From positions 1,612,001 through 1,676,000 of the forward strand of contig OZ176057.1 in NCBI GenBank assembly GCA_964247055.1: 64,000 nt of DNA, given 5' to 3'. This DNA is from Paragordius varius (Eukaryota; Nematomorpha). The notes below the pieces were generated by a model. The model was not told the origin of the DNA. It did not search any database and worked only from the letters and a program-made list of their open reading frames with translations. The translations under genes were made by a program, and so were the position numbers. Shown piece after piece: positions 22,889 to 35,800 of the stretch (positions are counted from its first letter, which is position 1; each line of letters opens with the position of its first letter).

Positions 22889-25069
22889 CTGAAACATAAT
22901 AAAAGTATTTCAAATAATATCTAATTAATGTTTTTATGTGTTGTCAATTTTGTTAAAGATACACGAGGGAAACGGTGTGATAATTATGCGTATTAAATAA
23001 TGTTATTACAACAAAGTTTAAATTAAACGGACAAAATGTAAAAATATAAAGACAATTTTTTTTTCAAAAAACAACCATACTTTTTAAATCTTAAATTTGA
23101 TATATAAGCTATTTAATTACAATCGTAAACTTTATATTTATTTGTGTTACCAAACATTTTTATATTATGAAAAAATCAAGATATTAAATGTATGGCTATC
23201 TTAGAAAAAATTATTTGTCTCTATATTTTAATGTTTTGTCCGTATAAAATTAAACTGTATAGTTAAATTTAAGCGCCCGCAATCCCCTATTATTAGCCCA
23301 TGTTTCAAAAAGAAAAAAATTTTTTGATAAGCAAATTACCGAATATTTCATATCTCTCATAATAATTACTTTTATGATGGTGTTTGCATTTTTTCCCCAC
23401 TAATGTGATTTCATGAAGCAAATTTGATTTTTTCAGATAAATTTTGTTGTATTTGGATATTTCTGTTCTGGGGCCACTTACAACCAAAATATTCTTGTCC
23501 ATGTAAATCTCAAATTTTGTCAAATATTCATAAGTAGGTCCTAGGAGCTCAACATCCCTAATATTCCATCTGAGTGTTGTGAAACTAACAACATCTTCAC
23601 ATTCATGGTATTTCCTTACACTTTTGGCTAAATTTGTATTATAAGTTATAATTATTGTTATATACCATTTACAGTTCAAATTCACCCTTGAACAATTCAA
23701 ATTCACCCTCGAACAATTCAAATTGACCCTTATGACATTTTTTAATTATTATTATTGTATTGTTTTGTGTAGCTTTCTGAACTACTGTCAGTCCCAACAT
23801 GGTATTTATAACCAGCGTATAAAAAAACTTTTTCAACTATTATAGTAGATATATTGGTTTAGGTTTTGTTTAATAGTGATAATGTAATTGATGAAATAAG
23901 TAATAAAACACTTACTTAACGTCACAATGGTTCTGTTTGAGTAAGGAACAAAGTTTCCAGTTGATTTGTCCTTTATTTCTATAAAAATAATCATAATATT
24001 AACTTTTTGTTTTTTACAAAATTTTTGATAATGTTTTGATATTATGAAGGGGAAGACAAAAAAACTAACCATTTATTTTTATTCTCCATGGGTGCAATGT
24101 GTCGTTACCGACATTTAATTGCATAAGATTATTGTCCACCACTGTTCGATTGATTCGAATCGAACCGATGCTAGTTTGCAGGATAGTACCATCCTTCTCC
24201 AAAAGAGTGAATCGACACGTTTTGGCTAAATTTGGATCTTCGAATAGATTTGAACAATTTTGTTGATAAATCATTCGTCCATTATAAGTCTTATATTCAC
24301 TTAAAGGGTAACCAACGCGTGTGACAAACTTTAGTGTTTTATTATTTATTGTTACGGACAAAAATCCACTATAATCGAATAAACCCTTCATGACAAAATT
24401 TATTTTGGTATTGTTTGATACTTTAAATGGCACCCGTCTTCCATACTGGGTAAATATTTGAATGCTTGGGGACTTTTGAGAATTTTTGTCAGGTTGCCAA
24501 TAATCAGCCAAATCCAAATTATATTCCTTGATATGATATGTTGTGACCTCTAGTAAATTCGCAAACTCTAGCAAAATAATATTATAACAAGTTAAACGAA
24601 AATATCTATTAATGGGAAGAATTAATAAAAAATTTAATCAATTAACATGTTTAATTTTAATAAGTCTAAATTTAAAACACATTGCTATTCAAATAAGATT
24701 ATACATGAAAACAAAGTGTTTTATAATCTATTATTACAATTTATGACTGATTCAAATTTTTAATTTACTGTATAAAAAAATCCTTCCGCGTCTAATTGTG
24801 ACACCATTTTGTAATATCGAATAAGGACCATCAACCAAGTTCAATTTGGAAATAATCCCTTGATCAATAAATTGGCTATAGTTAACATTGTAGTAAGGAA
24901 ATGTTGCGTGCGCAAAATTGACTGTTATGTTTGCTCTTCCAGGAAATTCATCGAGAAGTCGATTGTAAAACTTTTTTTGATACAGAATATGAATATCTTT
25001 ATTTTCTAACCCTAATTGAGCTAATATATTCTGGCACCCAATGAGGAGTATGATTGATAAAAACATCAT
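22662..25069 (-). CDS. Unrecognised secreted glycoprotein A, 5 exons, 458 aa
   Basis: Exons: 24769-25069, 24070-24567, 23916-23978, 23340-23627, 22662-22888. All introns are phase 1 and GT/AG. Start: the ATG at 25069 (MMFLSIILLIGCQNILAQ), a clear signal peptide with cleavage expected near residue 17-18; the frame continues 9 codons further up only from a TTG. The mature protein has about 8 N-glycosylation sequons (NIT, NYS, NNT, NKT, NCS, NRT twice, NDT) and 6 cysteines, no membrane segment, and ends KLYVRPMDRS. It contains ADYWQPDKNSQKS, KGLFDYSGFLSVTI and GPRTEISKYNKIYL. I do not recognise the family; the β-rich, glycosylated, secreted pattern with all phase-1 introns suggests an extracellular protein. 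Minus-strand AATAAA signals lie at 22635-22640 and 22592-22597. It lies inside the tandem duplication and has an intact sister copy. Confidence 0.75.
23018..23262. mobile_element. Family-T MITE remnant in intron 4 of gene A
   Basis: Inverted arms: AAACGGACAAAATGTAAAAA on the left and its near inverse (TTAATGTTTTGTCCGTATAA) on the right. The same element sits at about 30416-30672 in gene B, so it predates the duplication. Confidence 0.6.
23340..23627 (-). CDS. Glycoprotein A exon 4
   Basis: Acceptor TTTAG|CCAAAA, donor TTCG|GTAATT. Contains SVRKYHECEDVVSFTTLRWN and a basic KKCKHHHKSNYYERYE stretch near the end. Confidence 0.72.
23665..23735. mobile_element. Partial family-V MITE arm, only in unit A
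   Basis: CCATTTACAGTTCAAATTCA after TA, then two more CAATTCAAATT repeats; the rest of the element is missing. Unit B has a different insertion at the same point. Confidence 0.65.
23916..23978 (-). CDS. Glycoprotein A exon 3 (63 bp)
   Basis: Acceptor TTATAG|AAATAA, donor TTAA|GTAAGT, phase 1 at both ends. Codes (E)IKDKSTGNFVPYSNRTIVTL. Confidence 0.7.
24070..24567 (-). CDS. Glycoprotein A exon 2 (largest exon)
   Basis: Residues 101-267, acceptor GCTAG|AGTTTG, donor AATG|GTTAGT. Carries most of the sequons. Versus copy B there are 17 base differences, by my count 10 non-synonymous and 7 synonymous. Confidence 0.75.
24769..25069 (-). CDS. Glycoprotein A exon 1 (signal peptide)
   Basis: Residues 1-100. 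Signal peptide, then LGLENKDIHILYQKKFYNRL and two sequons (NIT, NYS). Donor TACA|GTAAAT, phase 1. Confidence 0.72.
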
Positions 25070-26109
25070 AAAAAAATTAAATAATATCAAAAGCAATGTT
25101 TAAATATTACATATATACATACATATATGTATAGAGAGGTGTTTTTATAAATATTAAATTTTTTGGCCCTCTATACTAGTAAATTTATTGTATAACATGG
25201 TTGGGCACTCTTTGTACAAAACGCCAAGTAAATATTATTGAAATAATGTTTAAAAACATTTAAAAAACATTTTAAAAACATTGCGTAAATGAGGTGCTAG
25301 TTTTACATTAAATGTCAATATTTATTTTTACCATAACAACTTATTCGTTTAGCACGGTAAATTTAACTTTATAGATTTTAAGCTATATAATTTGTAAAAA
25401 AGTCAATATTGAAATTATATCAAATCGATGAACGTAACTTATATTGGAAACATAAATTCAAAACACAATCCTTTTTGGCCGTAACTAATAATGTTTTTCA
25501 GGGTTAAACTGAGTTAAAAATATGAAGTCAAAACCAGGTTATTCATTGTTTAACCGAAACCGATTTGTTTTTAACATTACGAAGAAAAAATCGAGGATAG
25601 GTGTGCCAGGGAGTTTTGTATTCTAACTAATTTCCATATTGATTTCAGATCTTGTTATGTTTGTATCATAAAAATATCAAGCATCTTTTACCATTCTTCG
25701 CAAAGGCACATTGCACACTAATCACGTATAAGCAACCAATAAATTTTTTAGTTCTTTTAACGCAAGTACAAATATATTAATTAAACGGTGAAACGAATTG
25801 AGGGCTAATTAAAACAAGGGCATTGTCATTATCGGGCAATACCCAAAATAATAAACAAAGTACACAATTAAAATGTATGGGCCTCCATGTTGTTCTGAAA
25901 CGTATTTGTGAAACCTAAAATTTTAGGGATATTTTTTCAAAAAATCCATTTTTACAAGGTCATAGGGAAAACTGAGGGGCAAATTTAAAAGGCTTTTATA
26001 AATTATAATAATTTTAACTCTGGAAGTGGAATCGGCTCATACCGTTTCTTCTCCGCAAACGTTATACAAAGCTTACACATCATATTTTAAGTATTTAAAT
26101 TTAATAATA

Positions 26110-26340
26110 CAGTCATGTATCCTGTATTTTATCAAAAATTTATTTTATTTTCGTTAAATGGATTTAAATATTTGTTAAAGAATGGAAAAAAACAAGAGCT
26201 CTATGGTATTAACAATATCATATTCATCAAAAAAGTATAAAAATTACCGTAGAGCGCTTATTTTTTTTCATTCTTTATCAAATATTTATACTCATTTAAC
26301 GAAAAAAACAAATTTTTGATAAAATAAAGGATATATAACA
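26110..26340. mobile_element. MITE family U, unit A
   Basis: TA then CAGTCATGTATCCTGTATTT, with the inverse arm ending AAAATAAAGGATATATAAC. Interior inverted blocks TCGTTAAATGG and TTTAACGAAAA. Counterpart in unit B at 33800-34027. Confidence 0.72.
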
Positions 26341-28326
26341 TTTTAGCAATTTTAATTGTACGTAAACGTAAATTTTAAAGATATCTCCTTATTTATAATT
26401 GCAAGACAATCATACTTTAAACCTTTTTTTAAAAATTAATGTAAAGTACTCAATTGAGTATATTAACAATATAATTTTTTCACAATTTATATCAATAAGT
26501 AAGACGAAGTCCCAAATTTTCAACCCTCAGCATGTTCTTAATGATTATAAAATATGCTAAACAAAATTTTGCTAAAAATAAAAATTTTGTAGTACATATA
26601 TGTGTATATATGCCAAAAAATTTTTTTCATGAGATAACTTATGACCAGCGTATACATTTGCCGTAAAATTTTTTTTGTTGACAACTTAGTTTTTAAAATA
26701 TTGTTAAATCGAAATTGGGTAAATTAAATTAAGGATAAATAAAAAAATAATGATAAAATTTGAGATATTATGGTTTATAATCCTTTTATGATATAAATCC
26801 AATATATAAATAGCGAAAATCATATAGTTAGGGTTTCTAAATTTCAGCTCAAAATGCGTTTTTCTTTTAACACACTTAAAAGAAAATTTGAAACTATACT
26901 AAAATAATTTTTTTTGTTTTATTACCTATAAACTCACAATTAATATCTTAACATTCATATTTTATTCAGTAAAAAACATCAAAATAAAATCAAAAATATT
27001 GTTTTTTATTTTTGCATTTTTTTGTCATCTGGTTTGTGAGTGTTAAAAAAACTTTACATGAGTGGATATTATTATGTATATTATTCATTCGGAATTGGAT
27101 TTAAAAGTAGTGGAATATCAATCAAAAATCCGTAAAAATCCCAATAAAAATATTAACTTGTCATAAAACAGACTTGTTACAGCTATTTGTCAAAGTATCT
27201 AAATAAAATTCATTTTTGAAAAAAAAGTTCTATATTATACTACTTCGACGCCATTTTAATTTTACAACATTTTTGCAATTATCGTGTTTATTTGATTGTA
27301 AAGCTAAAATGAAAGCTATTTTTTGTTTAAATTACATCCAACATTATAAAACAGAAAAAGTGGTTTATTTTGCATTATTTTTATATCTAGCTAATATACA
27401 CATTTCAGGTTGACTAAATTTTTACGTTGAGGTTTATCCATAAATAAGTATCTTTCTTAAAATAATCTTTTTTCCATATTAGGAAACAGTAATTGTATAC
27501 TTTTGCAATGGTTTCAATTAATTCCATATCTCTATAATTGATTTTAAATAGGCCTGATGCACCCACAAGCCCCAAAATCGGAGAACTGAAATGAATGTGT
27601 TGTATCCAAGTATTATGAACGAAAAACAATCGAAATTAAAAATAAAAAAATTATTGAATCAAACTATTTTTATTTAGCAAAACCTTTTATGAATAAATCA
27701 TCAAGAAAGTTCCGTATAAGATTTCAATCTAAGTTATATAGGAATAAAACTTTCTTGATTCAAGTTTTTTTAAAAAAAGTCGCAACACTATAGACCAATT
27801 TTATTAATTTTTAAAAAATTATATAGTTGTATGTAAGATTACGCTTTTTGGTAGTATAAAACGCACTATTTAATAATTTATATAACAGACATAAATTATT
27901 AATAAATAATAATTTAACTTTCAAATAATCACGATGTACTTTACACAACATTAATTTGTACACCTAGTGTTTGACGATTTTTTTAATTCCTAAACTTAAA
28001 AAATTTAAAATATACAAAAGTTTATCACTATATATATCCTTATTTTAAAAATCTTTTCTGGATCTTTATAATTGATTTAACATGGTTAAAATTTATCAAA
28101 ACCACAAACACGGCTCTCTTAAGACAATAAATTTTTTAGGAGCGATAGTAACTAACAAACTTAAACTTTTTGTAAAAATATTATAGCCAAAATGTTGAAA
28201 CCCATTGTTTTTTATTTTCTTTTCTAATTTTTCTTTTATATGGCGCTAAATCCGTAAATTTTTTTTCTGCACCCAAAGCCCATTATTGACACTGGCTAAA
28301 AATTTGAGTTTCGTAAAACGTACAAG

Positions 28327-28562
28327 GAAAAAATAAAATTATACAGATAAAAATGATAATTATATTTCTTTAAAAAGATAACCAACCATACTATAAAATT
28401 TTGATTTTTTTTCCATACAAAATATTTGATAATTTTTTTATAGTATTGCATGTATTAATGTCTCTTCAGCTTTGGAAGCCATAACACATCAAGGTTTAAA
28501 TATGATGGTAAATCCATTTTAAATAAATTGCCCTTAAGTCTGTATAAATGCAATTTTTACTG
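28327..28562. mobile_element. Family-T MITE remnant, unit A
   Basis: Left arm AAAATTATACAGATAAAAAT, right arm ending GCAATTTTTACTG before TA. Counterpart at about 36023-36253. Confidence 0.6.
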
Positions 28563-30066
28563 TATAAATTTAAAACAAAATATATATATTATAAAATTGA
28601 GAATTAAATGAACTATACCTTTATTTATTACAGTATAGTAGTTTCAAAGTCCAATCCAAATTATGATTGAAAAGTTTTATGTCCGATTTTTATTTTATTT
28701 AGCATTTATTTACGGTAATTTAATATTTTTGACAGAGTTAAATTGATTGACCTCACAATTTATAGCAAAATATTGCAATGGTTTGATATTTAATCTTTAT
28801 TATTTTTATTAATTTCTGCCCAAGAGCAATAATAAATAAAAATAATTAAAAACTATCAAGGCACAGTTCACCAAATATAGTCGAAGGACCGTAATAATTA
28901 TTTATTTTGTGTTAAGGACCGCCCTTCTTGGATCTTCCAAAGTTTCGTCTTAGGTGGTTTTATAGAAACTTGACTTATCAATGAACACCAAATAATAATA
29001 AAATCAAAATTTTTGTGCAATGAAAAGATTCAACTAAATGTAGTATTTCAAGGTTTCTATATATAAAGATGCAAAGGGCATCAAAATTATAATATAAAAT
29101 ATTCTGAATAAAAAAATAAGTCGATATAGTTTTTTATCCATGTATTGCGCATAAAATTTTTTCAAATGTACAGCAAGGGTTTGCAAAATTATTTTTTTGG
29201 TATAAGGTGCCGAATTTTTTTAAGCTGAAATATTTATAGCGATATATTGGTGTATGTAATTAAAAACAGCCTTATCATTTTTTGGTTCCATTTCTCTGCC
29301 GATTGGATTTTTTAATACTTAAAGTATAATTAAATCCCCAAAAAAGCTTTTTAATATTAATTGATTTTAAATTAATTTTTATCGAGAAGACATAAAATAT
29401 TAACGCGTTTTCTTCAATCATCGTTTATCCATCTAATAACAAAATATTTGATTAAGAATTATTTTATCTTTTTCAAGATAACGAAAATATTAGCTCTAGT
29501 ATCAATACATTTATATAGATGTGCGTATTGTATTATATTCTTTGTACAGTAAAGAACAGCCACTCTTAATGTCCACTTTTAAAAAATATTAATTTACTCA
29601 ATTGTATAGTTTAATTGGCTTAAATCTTAGTTGTCACGCGCTTATGATATGCAGGTAAGAAACGTATATTATTGTAAAGTAAATCAACCTTATCACTGCG
29701 TAGTGAATCCGTCTATGGTAAAATCGTTTAAACGATGATTTTTAATAGATATACACCCTTTCTTAATTTTGAATGTTTAAACTACAAAATACTATTAAAA
29801 AATCAACAAATATAACTAAAATGACCAGTCAAATTAATTCATTTAGAAAATTAAAACAATGAAAATCATTGATAAAAATTGACACCAATTCAGATTTATT
29901 TAGATTTAGTCCAAATACTTCTAAATTTTGGATATTAATCGCTTCGTATTAATTATATACAGCATAAAATATTCATTTACAACACCATACTCATTATTTA
30001 TTTTTCGATAAAAACTAAATTAATATAATTTTTAATCTATTATATAAAACGAAACCCCATTGGGAT

Positions 30067-30293
30067 TTAGGACCTATCCATAGGTCTAACATATAATTTA
30101 TAATGATTATTAATTAATCCAAGACGATCTCCAGCCGACAAAAGCAAGTTTCTACAACAATTCGCGCTACAATAGCTCATATACTGGTATTGATAATGAG
30201 CATTATACACTATCATTTTAGTACTATATTGATTTGGTAAGAGATATGATTTAATTTGATCCCAGGTACTGGCACGATTGTTCCATTCAATAT
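30067..30293 (-). CDS. Glycoprotein B exon 5 with stop
   Basis: Counterpart of 22662-22888. Five residue changes, including Ser to Cys in CSANCC. Confidence 0.74.
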
Positions 30294-32803
30294 CTGAAAC
30301 ATAATAAAAGTATTTCAAATAATCTCTAATTAATGTTTTTATGTGTTGTCAATTTTGTTAAAGATACACGGGGAAACGGTGTGATAATTACGCGTATTAA
30401 ATAAAATGTTATTACAACAAAATTAAAATTAAACGGACAAAATGTAAAAATATAAAGACAATTTTTTTTTCAAAAAACAACCATACTTTTTATATCTTAA
30501 ATTTGATATATAAGCTATTTAATTACAATCGTAAACTTCATAATTATTTGTGTTACCAAACATTTTTATATTATGAAAAAATCAAGATATTAAATGTATG
30601 GCTATCTTAGAAAAAATTATTTGTCTCTATATTTTAATGTTTTGTCCGTATAAAATTAATTTTAACTGTATAGTTAAATTTAAGCGCCCGCAATCCCCTA
30701 TTATTAGCCCATGTTTCAAAAAGAAAAAAATTTTTTGATAAGCAAATTACCGAATATTTCATATTTCTCATAATAATTACTTTTACGATGGTGTTTGCAT
30801 TTTTCACCCACTAATGTGATTTCATGAAGCAAATTTGATTTTTTCAGATAAATTTTGTTGTATTTGGATATTTCTGTTCTGGGGCCACTTACAACCAAAA
30901 TATTCTTGTCCATGTAAATCTCAAGTTTTGTCAAATATTCATAAGAAGGCCCTAGGAGCTCAACATCCCTAATATTCCATCTGAGTGTTGTGAAACTAAC
31001 AACATCTTCACATTCATAGTATTTCCTTACACTTTTAGCTAAATTTGTATTATTATAAGTTATAATTATTGTTATAATAAACTTATTTTTAGTATAAGTT
31101 GAGTGGGTGACGACGAAGTGTTGTTAAATAAGATTCGTGTGTTAACGTCGTGTGAATAATGAAAGAAAAGAAAAATAAATTTATTATAGACTCAAATTTT
31201 CGCCCAATGGCATCATCAGGAGTTGTTTATAAGCATTGATTTGTCTCACATTTAATTTTATTTTATATTTTTTTCTTGGTTATACTTTATTCTAAGTTTT
31301 TTCTTTTAACAACTCCTGATGATGCCATTGGGCGAAAATTTGAGTCTATAATAAACTTATTTTTAGTATGTATGTTATTACAATATGAGAGTTTCTGTTG
31401 CGACCGTTTAACTGCACATTCAAATGCTTAAAACGAAAAAAACGGAAAATAGAAAAAACTATATGCCATGACATTTTTTAATTATTATTATTGTATTGTT
31501 TTGTGTAGCTTTCTGAATTACTGTCAGTCCCAACATGGTATTTATAACCAGCGTATAAAAAATCTTTTTCAACTATTATAGATATATTCGTTTAGGTTTT
31601 GTTAAATAGTCATAATGTAATTCATGAAATAAGTAATAAAACACTTACTTAACGTCACAAGGGTTCTGTTTGAGTAAGGAACAAAGTTTCCAGTTGATTT
31701 GTCCTTTATTTCTATAATAATAATCATAATATTAACTTTTTGTTTTTTACAAAATTTTTGATAATGTTTTGATATTATGAAAGGGAAAACAAAAAAACTA
31801 ACCATTTATTTTTATTCTCCATGGGTGCAATGTGTCGTTACCGACATTTAATTGCATAAGATTATTGTCCACCACTGTCCGATTGATTCGAATTGAACCG
31901 ATGCTAGTTTGCAGGATAGTACCATCACTCTCCAAAAGAGTGAATCGACACGTTTTGGCTAAATTTGGATCTTCGAACAGATTTGAACAATCTTGGTGAT
32001 AAATCATTCGCCCATTATAAGTCATATATTCACTTAAAGGGTAACCAACGCGTGTGACAAACTTTAGTGTTTTATTATTTATTGTTACGGACAAAAATCC
32101 ACTATAATCAAATAAACCCTTCATGGCAAAATTTATTTTGGTATTGTTTGATACGTTAAATGGCACCCGTTTTCCATACTGGGTAAATATTTGAATGGTA
32201 GGGGACTTTTGAGAATTTTTGTCAGGTTGCCAATAATCAGCCAAATCCAAATTATATTCCTTGATATGATATGTTCTTACCTCTAGTAAATTCGCAAACT
32301 CTAGCAAAATAATATTATAACAAGTTAAACGAAAACATTTTATAATGGGAAGAATTAATAAAAAAATTTAATCAATTAACATGTTTAATTTTAATAAGTC
32401 TAAATTTAAAACACATTGCTATTCAAATAAGATTAGATATGAAAACAAAGTGTTTTATAATCTATTATTACAATTTATCACTGATTCAAATTTTTAATTT
32501 ACTGTATAAAAAAATCGTTCCGCGTCTAATTGTGACATTATTTTGTAATATCGAATAAGGACCATCAACCAAGTTCAATTTGGAAATAATCCCTTGATCA
32601 ATAAATTGGCTATAGTTAACATTGTAGTAAGGAAATGTTGCGTGCGCAAAATTGACTGTTATGTTTGCTCTTCCAGGAAATTCATCGAGAAGTCGATTGT
32701 AAAACTTTTTTTGATACAGAATATGAATATCTTTATTTTCTAACCGTAATTGAGCTAATATATTCTGGCACCCAAGGAGGAGTATGATTGATAAAAACAT
32801 CAT
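30067..32803 (-). CDS. Unrecognised secreted glycoprotein B, 5 exons, 458 aa (sister of A)
   Basis: Exons: 32503-32803, 31803-32300, 31649-31711, 30751-31038, 30067-30293. Exon lengths (301, 498, 63, 288, 227) and phases equal those of copy A, and every splice site and the frame are intact, so both copies look functional. About 25 of 458 residues differ from A. Notable changes: a new sequon NVT in exon 1 (A has NGVT), loss of the NCS sequon in exon 2 (now DCS), and SANCC in place of SANSC, giving an odd number of cysteines in the mature protein. Intron 3 contains a hairpin insertion absent from A. Function unknown. Confidence 0.75.
30751..31038 (-). CDS. Glycoprotein B exon 4
   Basis: Counterpart of 23340-23627, open throughout, about six residue changes. 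Confidence 0.72.
31073..31369. mobile_element. Hairpin element flanked by 23-bp direct repeats, only in unit B
   Basis: Near-perfect inverted repeats of ~52 bp (31176-31227 and 31308-31359) separated by 80 bp, with the 23-bp direct repeat TATAATAAACTTATTTTTAG(TAT) at 31073-31095 and 31347-31369. Each arm holds CTGATGA … GCC ATTG GGC GAAA, on opposite strands, like a hammerhead ribozyme core. Absent from unit A, so inserted after the duplication or lost from A. Confidence 0.65.
31649..31711 (-). CDS. Glycoprotein B exon 3
   Basis: Counterpart of 23916-23978. One residue change (NRTLV for NRTIV). Confidence 0.7.
31803..32300 (-). CDS. Glycoprotein B exon 2
   Basis: Counterpart of 24070-24567 with nine residue changes. 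Splice sites identical. Confidence 0.75.
32503..32803 (-). CDS. Glycoprotein B exon 1 (signal peptide)
   Basis: Starts MMFLSIILLLGCQNILAQ; counterpart of 24769-25069 with four residue changes. Confidence 0.72.
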
Positions 32804-35800
32804 AAAAAAATTAAATAATATCGAAAAGCAATGTTTAAATATTACATATATACATATATATGTATAGAGAGGTGTTTTTATAAATATTAAATTTTTTGGC
32901 CCTCTATACTAGTAAATTTATTGTATAACATGGTTGGGCACTCTTTGGACAAAACGCTAAGTAAATATTATTGAAATAATGTTTAAAAACATTTTAAAAA
33001 CATTGCGTAAATGAGGTGCTAGTTTTACATTAAATGTCAATATTTATTTTTACCATAACAACTTATTCGTTTAGTAGTACGGTAAAAATTTAACTTTATA
33101 GATTTTAAGCTATATAATTTGTAAAAAAAAGTCAATATTGAAATTATATCAAATCGATGAACGTAACTTATATTGGAAATATAAATTCAAAACACAATCC
33201 TTTTTGTCCCTAACTAATAATGTTTTTCAGGGTTAAACTGAGCCAAAAATATGAAGTCAAAACCAGGTTATACATTGTTTAACCAAAACCGATTTGTTTT
33301 TAACATTACAAACAAAAAATCGAGGATAGGTGTGCCAAGGAGTTTTGTATTCTAAATAATTTCCATATTGATTTCAGATCTTGTTATGTTTGTATCATAA
33401 AAATAATCAAGCATCATTTAATACCATTCTTCGCAAAGGCACATTGCACACTAATCACGTATGAGCAACCAATAAATGTTTTAGTTCTTTTAACGCAAGT
33501 ACAAATATATTAATTAAACGGTGGTACTAAACTGAGGGCTAATTAAAACAAGGGCATTGTCATTATCGGGGCATTACCCAAAACAATAAATAAAGTACAC
33601 AATTAAAATGTATGGGCCTCCATGTTGTTCTGAAACGTATTTGTGAAACCTAAAATTTTAGGGATATTTTTTCAAAAAATCCATTTTTACAAGGTCATAG
33701 GGAAAACTGAGGGGCAAATTTAAAAAGCTTTTATAAATTAAAAAAATTTTGAGTTTGGAATTGGAATCGGCTCATATTTATTATTTAAATTTAATAATAC
33801 AGTCATGTATCCTGTTTTTATCAAATATTTATTTTATTTTCGTTAAATGGATTTAAATATTTGTTAAAGAATGGAAAAAAACAAGAGCTCTATGGTATTA
33901 ACAATATCATATTCATTAAAAAAGTATAAAAATTACCGTAGAGCGCTTGTTTTTTTCATTCATTACCAAATATTTATACCCATTTAACGAAAAAAATAAA
34001 TTTTTGATAAAATAAAGGATATTTAACATTTTAGCAATTTTAATTGTACGTAAACGTATATTTTAAAGATATCTCCTTATTTATAATTGCAAGACAATCA
34101 TACTTTTTTAAACCTTTTTATAAAAATTAATGTAAAATACTCAATTGAGTATGTTACCAATATAAAAGATTTCACAATTTATATTAAGTAAGTAAGACGA
34201 AGTCGTAAATATTTTTCAACCCTCAGCACTTTATTAATGATTATAAAATATGCTAAAACAAAATTTCGCTAAAAATAAAAATTTTGTAGTACATATATAT
34301 GTGTATATATACCAAAAATTTTTTTTCATGCGATAGCTTATGACCAGCGTATACATTTGTCGTAAAATAATTTTGTTGACAACTTTGTTATTAAAATATT
34401 GAGAAATCGAAATTGGGTAAATTAAAATTAAGGATAATTAAAAAAATAATGATAAAATTTGAGATATTATGGTTTATAATCCTTTTATGATATAAATCCA
34501 ATATATAAATAGCTAAAATCTTATAGTTAGGGTTTCTAAATTTCAGCTCAAAGGGCGTTTTTCTTTTAACACACTTAAAAGAAAATTTGAAACTATACTA
34601 AAATAATTTTTTTTGTTTTATTACCTATAAACTCACAATTAATATCTTAACATTCATATTTTATTCAGTGAAAAACATCAAAATAAAACCAAAAATATTG
34701 TTTTTTATTTTTGCATTTTTTTGTCATCTGGTTTGTGAGTGTTAAAAAAAATTTTACATGAGTGGATATTATTATGTATATTATTCATTCGAAATTGGAT
34801 TTAAAAGTAGTGGAATATCAATCAACAATGCGTAAAAATTCCAATAAAAATATTAACTTGTCATAAAACAGACTTGTTACAGCTATTTGTCAAAATATCT
34901 AAATAAAATTCATTTTTGAAAAAAAGTTCTATATTATACTACTTGGACGCCATTTTAATTTTACAACATTTTTGCAATTATCGTGTTAATTTAATAGTAA
35001 TGGTAAAATGAAAGCTATTTTGTTTAAATCACTTCCAACATTATAAAACAGAAAAAGTGGTTTATTTTGCACTATTTTTATATCTAGCTAATATACACAT
35101 TTCAGGTTGACTAAATTTTTACGTTGAGGTTTATCCATAAATAAGTATCCAGTTTCTTAAAATAATCTTTTTTTCTATATTAGGAAACAGTAATTGCATA
35201 CTTTTGGGATGGTTTCAATTAAATTCATATCTCTATAATTCATTTTAAATAGGCCTGAGGCACCCACAAGCCCCAAAATCGGAGAACTGAAATGAATGTG
35301 TTGTATCCAAGTATTATGAACGAAAAACAATCGAAATTAAAAATAAAAAAATTATTGAATCAAACTATTTTTATTTAGCAAAACCTTTTATGAATAAATT
35401 ATCAAGAAAGTTCCGTATAAGATTTCAATCTAAGGTATATAGGAATAAAACCTTATTGATTCAAGTTTTATAAAAAAAAGTCGCAACACTATAGACCAAT
35501 TTTATTAATTTTTAAAAAATTATATAGTTGTATGTAAGATTACGCTTTTCGGTAGTATAAAACGCATTATTTAATAATTTATATAACAGACATAAATTAT
35601 TAATAAATAATAATTTAACTTTCAAATAATCACGATGTACTTTACACAACATTAATTTGTACACCTAGTGTTTGACGCTTTTTTTAATTCCTAAACTTAA
35701 AAAATTTAAAATATACAAAAGTTTATCACTATATATCCTTATTTTAAAAGTCTTTTCTGGATTTTTATAATTTATTTAACATGGTTAAAATTTATCAAAA

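Larger units (their letters stand above)
21624..29033. repeat. Tandem duplication, unit A (about 7.4 kb)
   Basis: Collinear with 29034-36728 in the same orientation over the whole length, with identity in the mid 90s by eye. Unit A starts near AAATGTAGTATTTGAAGG and ends at GAAAAGATTCAACT, where unit B begins at once (AAATGTAGTATTTCAAGG). It contains secreted-protein gene A (22662-25069), shared MITE remnants (T-like at about 23018-23262 and 28327-28562; U at 26110-26340) and spacer. Confidence 0.92.
25070..29033. other. Spacer upstream of gene A
   Basis: AT-rich region holding a family-U MITE (26110-26340) and a T-type remnant (about 28327-28562). A segment near 27230-27620 is also kept in the old copy at 17585-17995. 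The promoter of gene A should lie near 25100-25200; (TATA-like ATACATATATACATACATAT upstream of the start) is suggestive but weak in this composition. Confidence 0.45.

Noticed and set aside
25070-25096. Upstream extension of glycoprotein A (start at TTG)
   Set aside because: A TTG start is not expected in an animal gene. The two ATG codons at 25069 and 25066 give a proper signal peptide and match the start of copy B.
27216-27629. Two open frames in the spacer upstream of gene A
   Set aside because: The frames are not both kept in the other copies and the segment aligns as DNA only. Kept as a repeat observation, not as genes.
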